Of a DNA stretch of 64,000 bases, positions 33,775-42,019 are shown piece by piece. Both the position numbers and the translations under genes were made by a program. The stretch comes from Microlunatus endophyticus. GTDB taxonomy: Bacteria; Actinomycetota; Actinomycetes; Propionibacteriales; Propionibacteriaceae. Each line of letters starts with the position of its first letter. Within the stretch, counting starts at the first letter, position 1. Under the pieces are notes generated by a model. That model was not told the DNA's origin. It worked only from the letters and a program-made list of their open reading frames with translations, and made no database searches. The DNA lies in contig NZ_BMMZ01000012.1 in NCBI RefSeq assembly GCF_014646195.1, forward strand, positions 96,070 through 160,069. Reading direction: 5' to 3'.

Positions 33775-34143
33775 ATGAGTGAGCTGCCGATCTCGTCGAA
33801 GTACCGGAGCACGCCCGATGCGCCGGTCAGCGACGGCGAACGCGAGGAACTGACCCGCCGGCTCAACGACGCCTTCGCCGCAGGAAGACTCGACCAGGAG
33901 ACGTATTCGGCCCACCTCGACCAGCTGTACGCAGCCCAGCGGCTCGGTGACCTGGTGCCGGTGGTGCAGAACCTTCCCGCGTTGCAGACCTACAGCGACC
34001 CGGCCATGGTCCAGCAGGCTTCCGGCGGACGTCCGGGCGAAGTGTCCGCAGCCCGCCCGGCCAACCGGGCGGCGCTGTACGTCGTCGGCGTCGTCGTCAT
34101 CATCGCCATCCTGCTGATCATCCTGCTCGCCGTCCTGTTCTGA
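33775..34143 (+). CDS. DUF1707 (SHOCT-like) membrane-anchored protein
   Basis: 122 residues. N-terminal DUF1707 domain at about 20-65 with the signature VSDGEREELTRRLNDAFAAGRLD and YSAHLDQLYAAQRLGDL. A linker follows, then one C-terminal membrane segment at about 100-121, with almost no residues after it, i.e. tail-anchored. Actinobacterial family of unknown function. Confidence 0.88.
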   Translation: MSELPISSKYRSTPDAPVSDGEREELTRRLNDAFAAGRLDQETYSAHLDQLYAAQRLGDLVPVVQNLPALQTYSDPAMVQQASGGRPGEVSAARPANRAALYVVGVVVIIAILLIILLAVLF

Positions 34144-34237
34144 CCCGGTCCGGGCAGGACTTTCGGCTCTGCGCGGTGCCGTGGCCCTTCGCAAGACTCG
34201 GGCGGAGATGCTGGGATGATGGCAGGGGAGTGACGGT

Positions 34238-34951
34238 GTGACAGCAACGATCAGATCCGGGATCGAACCGACAACCGAGGATGCGATGACGCAGCCTGAT
34301 CAGGAGGCCCCGATCCGGTCCGGACCGGTGGTCGACGTACTGCTCGCCGACGGTGATGTCGCGACCGTGCGGATGCTGCAGCCGGACGATCGCGACGCAT
34401 TGCTGGATCTGCATCGGCGGACCGATCCCGACAATCTCCGGCTCCGATTCTTCACCGCCAGTCCGGCGACCGCGCGGCGCTACGCCGAAGGCCTGCTGGA
34501 CCGGGCCGACCAGGTGATCGTCCTGGTTGTGGTCCGGCACGACATCCTGATCGGGGTCGCGGCGGCCGAGCTGGTCGGGCCCGACACTGCCGAGGTCGCC
34601 TTCCTGGTCGACCCGGCCGCGCACGGACTGGGAATCGGCACGCTGCTGTTGGAGCATCTGGCGGCCGCCGCGCGCAACCGTGGGATCGAGCGGTTCGTCG
34701 CCGAGATGCTGGCCGAGAACGGTCCGATGATCAAGGTCTTCGCCGACGCCGGCTTCGGCTACCGCCGGACCCTGGAGCGCGGTGTGATCAGCCTGGAACT
34801 GGACACCGTCGCCTCGGTGAGGGCGGTCGCCGCTGCCGACGCCCGCGAAGCCCGCGCCGAGGCGAGATCGCTGGCGCCGCTGCTGCGGCCCGCACCGTCG
34901 CAGTCGTCGGTGTCCGCCGGGACGGCACTGGCGTCGGCAGCGCCGTGCTGA
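34238..34951 (+). CDS. Pat-like protein, N-terminal GNAT acetyltransferase part (frameshifted from the next frame)
   Basis: GTG start at 34238 after GGGGAG. The first 215 codons encode a GNAT domain: RMLQPDDRDALLDLHRR, LRFFTASPATARRYAEG, VAFLVDPAAHGLGIGTLLLEHL (acetyl-CoA loop) and VFADAGFGYRRTLERGVISL. After codon 217 the frame degenerates to RPAPSQSSVSAG and stops. At 34889-34893 one missing C explains this: with it, the text continues RTVAVVGVRRDGTGVGSAVL, the standard CoA-binding start of the acyl-CoA synthetase half. In relatives both parts are one protein of about 900 residues that acetylates lysines of acyl-CoA synthetases. Either a real mutation or a sequencing error. Confidence 0.8.
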   Translation: MTATIRSGIEPTTEDAMTQPDQEAPIRSGPVVDVLLADGDVATVRMLQPDDRDALLDLHRRTDPDNLRLRFFTASPATARRYAEGLLDRADQVIVLVVVRHDILIGVAAAELVGPDTAEVAFLVDPAAHGLGIGTLLLEHLAAAARNRGIERFVAEMLAENGPMIKVFADAGFGYRRTLERGVISLELDTVASVRAVAAADAREARAEARSLAPLLRPAPSQSSVSAGTALASAAPC

Positions 34952-37092
34952 CCTCGATCCGGCACGGCGGCTACGCCGGGTCGGTACGGATCGTCCATCC
35001 GCAAGCACCGGTGATCGACGGAATCCAGGCCGACCCGGACTTCGCTTCGATCGGTGCGCCGGTCGACCTGGCCATCGTCGCGGTCCCTGCCGAACGCGTG
35101 CTCCCGGTGGTCACCCAGGCGGCCGAGGCGGGCGTACGGGCCGCTGTCGTGCTGGCGTCCGGCTTCGGCGAGTTGGGCGAGGGCGGCAGCGCCCTGCAGC
35201 ACGCCATGGTGCGCGTCGCCCGCCGGCACGGCATGCGGATCGTCGGGCCGAACTGTCTCGGGGTGATCATCGGGGACCCGGACCTGCGACTGAACGCCTC
35301 CTTCGTCGACCAACTGCCGCCCGCCGGCGGCCTGGCCGTCGCCTCCCAGTCCGGCGGCGTCGGGATCGCGCTGATCGACACGGCCGTACGCTCCGGGCTC
35401 GGCCTGCAGTCGTTCGTCTCGCTGGGCAACAAGGCCGACGTGTCGGGCAACGACCTGCTCGGCGCCTGGCTGGACGACGATCGGGTGACCGCCGCCGCGC
35501 TCTATCTGGAGTCGTTCGGCAACCCGCAGAAATTCGCCCGGCTGGCCCGCCGGTTCACCCAGCGCAAACCGCTGCTGGCGGTGATCGGTGGACGGTCGGC
35601 CGGTGGCCGTCGTGCCGGAGCGTCGCACACTGCTGCCGCGGCTCCGCCGTCCGTCGGCGTCCAGGCGCTGTTCGCCCAAGCCGGGGTGATCGACTGCCGG
35701 GATCTCGACGAACTGGCCGACACCGCCTGCCTGTTGCAGGACCAGACGCTGCCGGCCGGGCTCCGGGTCGGCATCGTCAGCAATGCCGGAGGCCTGGGCG
35801 TGCTCGCCGCCGATGCGGCAGCTGGTCACGGCCTGCTGGTTCCCGAGCTGAGCCAGGACGTGCGTCAACGGATCTCGGCAGGGCTCGGAACCGGTAAGGC
35901 CGTGATGGCCGCATCGTCCTTGGGTAATCCGGTCGATCTCGGTGCCGGGGCGACTGCCGAGGGCTTCGTCGCAGCCGTCGAACAGGTGGCATCCTCGGGC
36001 GAGGTGGACGCCGTCCTGATGATCCTCGCCGGTACGGCGGTCACCGATGGGCGTGCGGTGCTGACGGCGTTCGATGCCGCCGCCGAACAGGCGACCGACT
36101 CGGCGGTGCCGCGGATCCTGGTGGGTTACGGCCCTGGAACCGAGCCGATCGATCCGGCCGGCAGGCCCGACCACGGAGCCGGTGATCGCGTACGGGGAGG
36201 GCGGCCGGGCTACGTCCGGTTGCGCTCGGCGGGCGCGGCCCTGGCTGCACTGGCCCACGCCGCGCACTACCGCAGGTGGCGGGACGGCGGCAGTCCAGAG
36301 CAGCCGCCGGCGGACCGGCAGCTGGCCGAACGGGTCCGGGCGCGTGCGGTCGCCGAGCTTGCCAGGTCCCGGCAGTCCGAACAGGACGGATGGCTGGCAC
36401 CCGATGCGGCGGGCGGTCTGCTGGGGGCCTACGGCGTTCCGCTGACCACAGGCACGGTCGTCTCCGGCGTCGACGACGCACTGGCCGCGGCGGACCGGTT
36501 GGGTTACCCGGTGGTGATCAAGGCGGCCGATCCGACCGTGGTGCACAAGACCGATCGCGGCCTGGTTCGGGTCGGGCTGGCCACACCGGAGTCGGTTCGC
36601 GGTGCGGTCGCGGAGATGCTCACCGAACTCGGCGACGGACCGGTCGGTCACGACGCGCTGCTGGTCCAGCCGCTGATCGCCGGCGGAGGCGTCGAACTCG
36701 CTTTCGGCGTCGTCCGCGACCCGTCATTCGGTCCGCTGGTGATGGTCGCCGCCGGCGGTGTCGCGATCGACGTCTGGGCCGACCGGGTGTTCCTGATGCC
36801 GCCGTTCAATCGCGGCGAGGCGTCGAGAGCGCTGCGTCGGTTGCGGATCTGGCCGTTGCTGGCCGGCCACCGCGGCAGTGCACCGGCCGATGTCCATGGA
36901 CTCGAGGAGCTGCTGGTGGCACTCGGCCGGCTGTCCACCGACGTACCGGAACTGGCCGAACTCGATCTCAATCCGGTGATCGCTCTGCCTGCCGGTACGC
37001 CGTCGTCGATCGCCTGTGTGGACATCAAGTTGCGGCTGGCCGATGCCGGGTCGCCAGGACCGGGTCTGGCACCGGGACTGTCTCCGAGTTAG
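34945..37092 (+). CDS. Pat-like protein, NDP-forming acyl-CoA synthetase part (CoA-binding, ligase, ATP-grasp)
   Basis: 715 residues if read from 34945, but real homology begins in this frame at 34891, inside the GNAT frame, so this is the second half of one broken gene. CoA-binding Rossmann (GPNCLGVIIGDPDLRLNA), ligase-CoA domain (VASQSGGVGIALID, FVSLGNKADVSGNDLL, then GASHTAA), and ATP-grasp_5 at the C-terminus (YPVVIKAADPTVVHKTDRGL, ELDLNPVIALP). Between about 36163 and 36210 the frame again looks shifted: RPDHGAGDRVRGG here, against TEPVIAYGEGG one frame over. The whole reads as one +1/-1 pair of compensating shifts. Confidence 0.8.
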   Translation: MLTSIRHGGYAGSVRIVHPQAPVIDGIQADPDFASIGAPVDLAIVAVPAERVLPVVTQAAEAGVRAAVVLASGFGELGEGGSALQHAMVRVARRHGMRIVGPNCLGVIIGDPDLRLNASFVDQLPPAGGLAVASQSGGVGIALIDTAVRSGLGLQSFVSLGNKADVSGNDLLGAWLDDDRVTAAALYLESFGNPQKFARLARRFTQRKPLLAVIGGRSAGGRRAGASHTAAAAPPSVGVQALFAQAGVIDCRDLDELADTACLLQDQTLPAGLRVGIVSNAGGLGVLAADAAAGHGLLVPELSQDVRQRISAGLGTGKAVMAASSLGNPVDLGAGATAEGFVAAVEQVASSGEVDAVLMILAGTAVTDGRAVLTAFDAAAEQATDSAVPRILVGYGPGTEPIDPAGRPDHGAGDRVRGGRPGYVRLRSAGAALAALAHAAHYRRWRDGGSPEQPPADRQLAERVRARAVAELARSRQSEQDGWLAPDAAGGLLGAYGVPLTTGTVVSGVDDALAAADRLGYPVVIKAADPTVVHKTDRGLVRVGLATPESVRGAVAEMLTELGDGPVGHDALLVQPLIAGGGVELAFGVVRDPSFGPLVMVAAGGVAIDVWADRVFLMPPFNRGEASRALRRLRIWPLLAGHRGSAPADVHGLEELLVALGRLSTDVPELAELDLNPVIALPAGTPSSIACVDIKLRLADAGSPGPGLAPGLSPS

Positions 37093-37111
37093 ACGCGGAG
37101 CGTCCATCAAG

Positions 37112-37130
37112 TTAGGATTGCCTAAGATAC
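37112..37130. promoter_or_regulatory. DtxR/IdeR-like iron box upstream of a diiron protein
   Basis: TTAGGATTGCCTAAGATAC matches the 19-bp DtxR/IdeR consensus TTAGGTTAGCCTAACCTAA at 14 positions, with the central TTAGGxTxGCCTAA core intact. It lies 51 bp before the start of the ferritin-like gene. In actinobacteria such boxes are bound by the Fe(II)-loaded regulator. Confidence 0.55.
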
Positions 37131-37181
37131 TTCGGCCGCGGCCTGCGGTCGTGGTGGGAAATTGGAACGCGCAGTTAGGGT

Positions 37182-38084
37182 GTGCCTGTGCCCCGGCAGA
37201 TCATCACCGGTCAGAAGATCGCTGACCACGTCAAGCGGCTGGGGGACCTCTACCCGCCGATCCCGCTCGACACGGTCGATCGGACCATCCTCGATGCCGA
37301 CGCGGTGAAGTCCAAGTACAGCTACGTTCTGGACTACCTGGCCCGGGTCGAGCTGGAGGTCGACCGCAACGTCTTGGAGCTGCTGGTGCTGCTCCCGGAC
37401 GTGGACGAGACCAATCGGATGTTCTACGCAGACGTCTGGCAGCCGCAGGAGATCCAGCACGGATTGATCCTCGACCGGCTACAACAAGATCTTGATATGC
37501 CGGCTTCGCAGCCGCATCTCGAGGTCTCCGCCAAGATCAAGATGCTCGGTGCGCTGGCCCATTTCGAACCGATCCAGCAGGTCGCCAAGCTGCTCTACTA
37601 CCTGACCGGTGCGAGCACCGAACGGCAGGCGGTGCTGGCCTACAACCAGATCCACACTGGCCTGACCGAGATGGGGGAGCGGGCGATCGCCGAGACGATC
37701 ATCAGCCCGATCAAGCAGCAGGAGCCCGGGCACTTCGCCTTCTACCAGATGTCGGCGACGGCGATGATCCAGGCGCACGAGTTGAAGCCGTGGCAGTTGT
37801 TCCTGGCGCGGGTGCTGCGGGAGAAGTCGTACGGACTGGTCGGCACCAATGCGATGGACGCCTACAAGGCGGACATGGGCGCGGTGATCATCAGCCTCGG
37901 CATGGAGCACGGTCTGGAGGAGTACGCCCGCGAGATCGGCCGGGTCGAGTCCCGGCTGTTGTGGGCCAACAAGCAGGGCATGGATGTCCCGCCGTACATC
38001 CTGCGGGCGCTGCGGGAGAGCGTCGACCTCTATCACGAACGCGAGTCCCGCGGGCTGTCCGGATCCGTGGCCGCGGCCCGCTGA
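37182..38084 (+). CDS. Ferritin-like diiron protein (acyl-ACP desaturase-like fold)
   Basis: 300 residues; GTG at 37182, with another in-frame GTG two codons on. All-helical. Metal-ligand pattern of a diiron carboxylate protein: Glu57/Glu59 (RVELEVDR), ExxH as Glu90-Ile-Gln-His93, Glu near 163-171 (EMGERAIAE), and a second ExxH as Glu181-Pro-Gly-His184. This places it near bacterial acyl-ACP desaturase/ferritin-like proteins of actinobacteria with unknown reaction. The DtxR-like box in front suggests expression follows iron supply. Oxidase, desaturase or iron-handling roles are all possible. Confidence 0.75.
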   Translation: MPVPRQIITGQKIADHVKRLGDLYPPIPLDTVDRTILDADAVKSKYSYVLDYLARVELEVDRNVLELLVLLPDVDETNRMFYADVWQPQEIQHGLILDRLQQDLDMPASQPHLEVSAKIKMLGALAHFEPIQQVAKLLYYLTGASTERQAVLAYNQIHTGLTEMGERAIAETIISPIKQQEPGHFAFYQMSATAMIQAHELKPWQLFLARVLREKSYGLVGTNAMDAYKADMGAVIISLGMEHGLEEYAREIGRVESRLLWANKQGMDVPPYILRALRESVDLYHERESRGLSGSVAAAR

Positions 38085-38090
38085 CGAGAG

Positions 38091-39356
38091 GTGGCCGTCG
38101 TGCATCCCGCAACCGCCGATGAGTCGATGGTGCCGTCGCCGCGGCACGGCGACGGCCAGGGTGGTGACCGCCCGGTGACACCCGGCGCCGACGTGGTCGC
38201 CGCAGCCGACTGGGGTCCGCTGGCCGGCTCGAGGCTCGGCGTGATGACCAACCCGACCGGGATCCTCGCTGGTTCCTTGATCAACATCGTCGATGCGATG
38301 GTCACCTCAGGCAAGGTGGACGTGGCGGCCGTGTTCGGCCCCGAACACGGTTTCCGCGGTACGGCGCAAGCCGGCTACTCCGAGGCCGGGCACACCGACG
38401 AGCGCACGGGCGTCAAGGTCTACGACGCCTATGGTGCCGATCCGGACCGCTTGCAGACGATGTTCGCCCAGGCGGGCATCGGCACCGTCGTCTTCGACAT
38501 CCAGGATGTCGGTGCTCGGTTCTACACCTACGTCTGGACGATGTATGCGGCCATGATCGCGGCGGTCCGGTCCGGACTGAACTTCGTGGTCCTCGACCGG
38601 CCGAATCCGATCGGCGGTGCCGGCCGCGGACCGATGATCATCGACAGCTTCACGTCCGGCGTCGGCATGGACAAGATCGTCCAGGCTCACGGGATGACAG
38701 CCGGTGAGCTGGCCCGCTACTTCGACGGCGAGCTGATGCCGGCCGCCGCCGGCGACATGCTGGGTGACCGGTTGTCGGTGATCAAGGTCAAGAACTGGTC
38801 GCCGAAGATGATCTTCGCCGATACCGGCCTGGCGTGGGTGCCGCCGAGTCCCAACATGCCGACGCCGGACACTGCCCTGCTGTATCCAGGCACCTGTCTC
38901 TTCGAGGGCACCAACCTCTCCGAGGGGCGGGGCACAACCCGGCCTTTCGAGTTGATCGGCGCACCCTACGTCGACGGCCGTTGGGCCGAGTGGCTCAACC
39001 GACGGGAGATCGAGGGCGTCCTGTTCCGGGAGGCGTTCTTCACCCCGACCTTCTCCAAGAACGCCGACCAGATCTGCGGCGGGGTCCAGGTGCACATCCC
39101 CGATCCGTACGCCGTCGACCCGATCTTGGTCGCGACCGAGATGCTGGTCGGGCTGAAGGCGCTGTACGCCGAATTCGGCTGGCGATCCGGTGACAGCTAT
39201 CCGGGACGCGGCTTCGATCTGCTCACCGGGTCGGCGCGCTTCCGAGAGCAACTGGAGGCGGGTGCGGCAGCCGAGGAGATCGTCGGCGCCTGGCAGCAGG
39301 AACTGGCCGACTTCGAGCGCCGGCGTCGCGCGTACCTGCTCTATTCGCGGCACTGA
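38091..39356 (+). CDS. DUF1343 / NamZ-like exo-beta-N-acetylmuramidase family protein
   Basis: 421 residues, GTG at 38091 with GAGAGG ending just before it, 6 nt after the previous stop. DUF1343 markers: VGVMTNPTG-like LGVMTNPTGI, FGPEHGFRG, VFDIQDVGARFYTYVWTM, VLDRPNPIGG and SEGRGTTRPFELIGAP. Characterised NamZ enzymes cleave N-acetylmuramic acid from peptidoglycan fragments. No signal peptide is visible in the first 50 residues, unlike secreted NamZ, so this one may work on recycled muropeptides in the cytoplasm. Confidence 0.88.
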   Translation: MAVVHPATADESMVPSPRHGDGQGGDRPVTPGADVVAAADWGPLAGSRLGVMTNPTGILAGSLINIVDAMVTSGKVDVAAVFGPEHGFRGTAQAGYSEAGHTDERTGVKVYDAYGADPDRLQTMFAQAGIGTVVFDIQDVGARFYTYVWTMYAAMIAAVRSGLNFVVLDRPNPIGGAGRGPMIIDSFTSGVGMDKIVQAHGMTAGELARYFDGELMPAAAGDMLGDRLSVIKVKNWSPKMIFADTGLAWVPPSPNMPTPDTALLYPGTCLFEGTNLSEGRGTTRPFELIGAPYVDGRWAEWLNRREIEGVLFREAFFTPTFSKNADQICGGVQVHIPDPYAVDPILVATEMLVGLKALYAEFGWRSGDSYPGRGFDLLTGSARFREQLEAGAAAEEIVGAWQQELADFERRRRAYLLYSRH

Positions 39357-39395
39357 ACTCCGGTCGGTGTCAGGCGTGACGCCTAGGCTGCCGCT

Positions 39396-40514
39396 GTGGC
39401 TGCCGATCAACGCACGATCCAACTCACGATCGCCGAGGCTCGCCGGATCGCCGTGCGGGCCCAGCTCCTCGACCGGCCGCGGCCGGCCGACGTGCTCGAG
39501 GTGGTCCGGCGGCTGACGCTGCTGCAGGCCGACCAGACCAAGGTGGTGGCACCCAATGCAGATCTGGTGCTGTGGAGCCGGATCGGCTCCGCCTACGACA
39601 GGGACGAGCTCGCGGACCTGGTGGCTGCTCACGAGCTGATCGAGCTGGACGGCATGCTCCGGCCGGCCGAGGACATCGCGCTCTACCGCGCAGAAATGGA
39701 CGCGATGGCCGACGGCGGCACCCTCGAGGGCTGGCAGCGCAGCACTTGGGAGTGGGTCGACGCCAACGACGGCTGTCGGCGCGACATCCTCGACCGGCTC
39801 GCCGACTCCGGCCCGCTGACCTCGCGGCAGATACCGGACACGACAGTCCTGCCGTGGCGATCGTCCGGATGGAACAACGGCCGCAACGTCCGAATGCTGC
39901 TGGAGCTGATGGTCGCCCGCGGCGAGGTCGCCGTCGCCGGTCACGAGGGTCGGGACCGGCTTTTCGATCTTGCGACGAGGATCTATCCCGATCGGGACTA
40001 TCCGCCACTGGAGGACGCGCTGCAACTGCGCAACGAGCGTCGGCTGGCAGCGCTGGGCATAGCGCGGGCAAAGGCGACCAAGCAGCCGGGGGAGCCGATC
40101 GATGTCGGCGAGACCGGCGAAGAGGCGGAGATCGACGGCCTACGAGGCCGATGGAGGGTCGATCCTGGTCAGCTGCAACGACTCGACGAACCGCTGCAGG
40201 GCCGGGTGGCGATCCTGTCGCCGCTGGACCGGTTGATCATGGACCGGAAGCGGATGCAGGAGCTCTTCGAATTCGACTACCAGCTGGAGATGTACAAGCC
40301 GGCGGCCAAGCGGCGATGGGGCTACTACGCGCTGCCGGTGCTGTCCGGCGACCTGCTGGTCGGCAAGGTCGACGCTGCTGCTGATCATGAGGTCGGCGTG
40401 CTGCGGATCGAGGAGATCCACGCCGACGAGCCGTTCGCCGCCGGGCTCACCGAGGCAGTCCAGGACGAGCTCGCCGATCTTGCCCGCTGGCTCGAACTCG
40501 ACCTCGAAGGTTAG
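39396..40514 (+). CDS. Winged-helix protein of the AlkZ/YcaQ (HTH_42) DNA glycosylase-like family
   Basis: 372 residues, GTG at 39396. Tandem winged-helix fold: IAEARRIAVRAQLLDRPRP at the start, RRDILDRLADSGPLTSRQIP in a second wing domain, and the C-terminal barrel with PLDRLIMDRKRMQELFEFDY and KRRWGYYALPVL. The catalytic position has LLQADQ, a QxD arrangement as in YcaQ/AlkX rather than the QxQ of AlkZ. Members unhook interstrand crosslinks made by natural products or nitrogen mustards. No biosynthetic cluster is adjacent, so a housekeeping crosslink-repair role is the simpler guess. Confidence 0.8.
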   Translation: MAADQRTIQLTIAEARRIAVRAQLLDRPRPADVLEVVRRLTLLQADQTKVVAPNADLVLWSRIGSAYDRDELADLVAAHELIELDGMLRPAEDIALYRAEMDAMADGGTLEGWQRSTWEWVDANDGCRRDILDRLADSGPLTSRQIPDTTVLPWRSSGWNNGRNVRMLLELMVARGEVAVAGHEGRDRLFDLATRIYPDRDYPPLEDALQLRNERRLAALGIARAKATKQPGEPIDVGETGEEAEIDGLRGRWRVDPGQLQRLDEPLQGRVAILSPLDRLIMDRKRMQELFEFDYQLEMYKPAAKRRWGYYALPVLSGDLLVGKVDAAADHEVGVLRIEEIHADEPFAAGLTEAVQDELADLARWLELDLEG

Positions 40515-40523
40515 CCGGGCGAG

Positions 40524-40886
40524 TCACCCCCGCCATTGCCAGAAGGGCGGCAGACGACCGGCGACGGTTGCTACCCACACGGCGGTGAGGATCGCCAGTC
40601 CCAGCGGCCAGAACCAGCGGGCCAATCGGACGCGGGTGCCGACTCCGCGGACCACGCACCCGACCACGGCCAGCAGTACGGCGAGCATGATCAGCCCGAG
40701 CGGCCAGGCCCAGACCTCTTCTCCGTCGTTGGAGTTGGGGTCGCCCACCCACAGCCCGAGCTTGCCGCCGAGTGCCTGGAATCCGCTCCAGACGAAGATC
40801 AGCGGGAACACGCTGACCAGGGTCGCTGGAATCACGATCAGCGCGGTCATCGCGAGGCTGGCCATCATGCGCCGCCCCGTGGTCAT
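40524..40886 (-). CDS. Small membrane protein of unknown function
   Basis: 120 residues. Three hydrophobic segments (about 10-34, 62-82, 92-110) with a loop GDPNSNDGEEVWAWP between the first and second. No family recognised. Convergent with the AlkZ-like gene and 30 nt before the next gene's end on the same strand. Confidence 0.65.
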   Translation of the reverse strand: MTTGRRMMASLAMTALIVIPATLVSVFPLIFVWSGFQALGGKLGLWVGDPNSNDGEEVWAWPLGLIMLAVLLAVVGCVVRGVGTRVRLARWFWPLGLAILTAVWVATVAGRLPPFWQWRG

Positions 40887-40916
40887 GGCAGCAAACCTAC
40901 GACTGCGACCAAGCCA

Positions 40917-41504
40917 TCAGGAGAGGGCGACCAGCTCGTCCAGCGACGCGATCGTGGCGAAGCGGCCGGCCAGGGCGTAGACAGTGCGCTCGACGACCTG
41001 GTCCGCGGGCAGCGTCCGCGGATCGTCGACGACCTGGTCGAAATCGCGGTCCAGGGAAAGACCCGGGGCAGCCAGTGGTTGGGTGGCCGTCGCGTCGGCG
41101 ACGAAGACGACCCGGTAGCCGAGGTCGGAGGCGACCCGGGCGGTGGTCTCGCAGCACTGCTCGGTCCGGATGCCGCTGACCACGATCTCCTCGACTCCGT
41201 GGGTGGTGAGCAGTTGTTGCAGGTTGGTCGTGGTGAAGGCGTTGTGCGAGGTCTTGGTCAGCACCGGCTCGCCATCGGCCGGTTCCAGCGGCGCCAGCAG
41301 GCGTACGTGTCCGGACGCCGGATCGAAGACCGTGCCGGTCCCGGGCTCGGTGTGCAGCACCCAGATCACCAGGTCGCCGGTCCGGCGGGCGTCGGCGACC
41401 AGTCGGTTGCAACGGTCGGCGATATCGGGGTGGTTGATCAGGTTCCAACTCTTGCGGGCCCGGAAGGATTCCTGGACGTCGATGACGAGGAGCGCACGCT
41501 TCAT
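40917..41504 (-). CDS. Isochorismatase-like cysteine hydrolase
   Basis: 195 residues. Catalytic triad of the family is visible: Asp9 in LLVIDVQESF, Lys84 in LTKTSHNAF, and Cys117 in SGIRTEQCCETTAR. Ligands for a possible zinc are not obvious. Such enzymes hydrolyse nicotinamide, isochorismate, ureidoacrylate or similar amides; the substrate here cannot be told. The downstream neighbour is a membrane protein of unknown role. Confidence 0.88.
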   Translation of the reverse strand: MKRALLVIDVQESFRARKSWNLINHPDIADRCNRLVADARRTGDLVIWVLHTEPGTGTVFDPASGHVRLLAPLEPADGEPVLTKTSHNAFTTTNLQQLLTTHGVEEIVVSGIRTEQCCETTARVASDLGYRVVFVADATATQPLAAPGLSLDRDFDQVVDDPRTLPADQVVERTVYALAGRFATIASLDELVALS

Positions 41505-41746
41505 GGAGCCGATCCTGGCCGAACGACGGTCGCCGGACGAGAGTCGTCCCGGTCAGCTTTCGCAGGATCCCGGCCAGCAACTGACGACCAGTGACCCTTC
41601 GACACGCCGCGTAAAATGGAGGCGTACCGCCGTTCTGGCGGCTAAGGGAGCCGATTTGGGCGGGCAGGCCGATTGGCGTAAAGTTGACGGTCGGCCACCT
41701 GTGTCGGTGGTTGTTCCCTGTTCTCAAACACCAAGATTGAGAGTTT
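41505..41746. other. 242-bp region with infA promoter(s)
   Basis: Contains CCCTTCGACA at 41595-41604 (partial dispersed repeat), a TAAAAT at 41612-41617, the hairpin ACCGCC/GGCGGCT around 41626-41643 and the promoter at 41656-41684. No gene seen. Confidence 0.5.
41656..41684 (+). promoter_or_regulatory. Candidate promoter of infA-rpmJ
   Basis: TTGGGC (41656-41661), 17-nt spacer, TAAAGT (41679-41684), 62 nt before the infA start. An independent promoter is needed here because infA is detached from map. Confidence 0.5.
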
Positions 41747-41968
41747 ATGGCGAAGAAGGAAGGCGCCCTCGAGTTGGAGGGCACCGTGGTCGAGGCGCTG
41801 CCGAACGCGATGTTCCGCGTGGAGTTGGCCAATGGTCACAAGGTGCTCGCCACCATCAGCGGCAAGATGCGACAGCACTACATCCGGATCCTTCCGGCTG
41901 ACCGGGTTGTCGTTGAGCTTTCCCCGTACGACCTGACCCGCGGTCGGATCGTCTACCGGCACAAGTAA
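41747..41968 (+). CDS. infA: Translation initiation factor IF-1
   Basis: 73 residues, the family length. OB-fold protein that blocks the ribosomal A site during initiation. MAKKEGALELEGTVVEALPNAMFRV and the end YDLTRGRIVYRHK are diagnostic. First gene of the displaced alpha-type cluster. Confidence 0.98.
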   Translation: MAKKEGALELEGTVVEALPNAMFRVELANGHKVLATISGKMRQHYIRILPADRVVVELSPYDLTRGRIVYRHK

Positions 41969-42019
41969 GCCCGTACGTCACTCACCACCACGCCCACCAA
42001 TGCCAAGAAAGACACTGCG

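Noticed and set aside
41612..41617. TAAAAT as the -10 of the infA promoter.
   Set aside because: No -35-like hexamer 16-18 nt upstream; TTGGGC-17-TAAAGT at 41656-41684 is better placed, though a tandem promoter cannot be excluded.
21528..41746. Genomic island or prophage explanation for the 20-kb insert.
   Set aside because: No integrase, transposase, phage genes or flanking direct repeats recognised, and GC content and codon use look like the surroundings.
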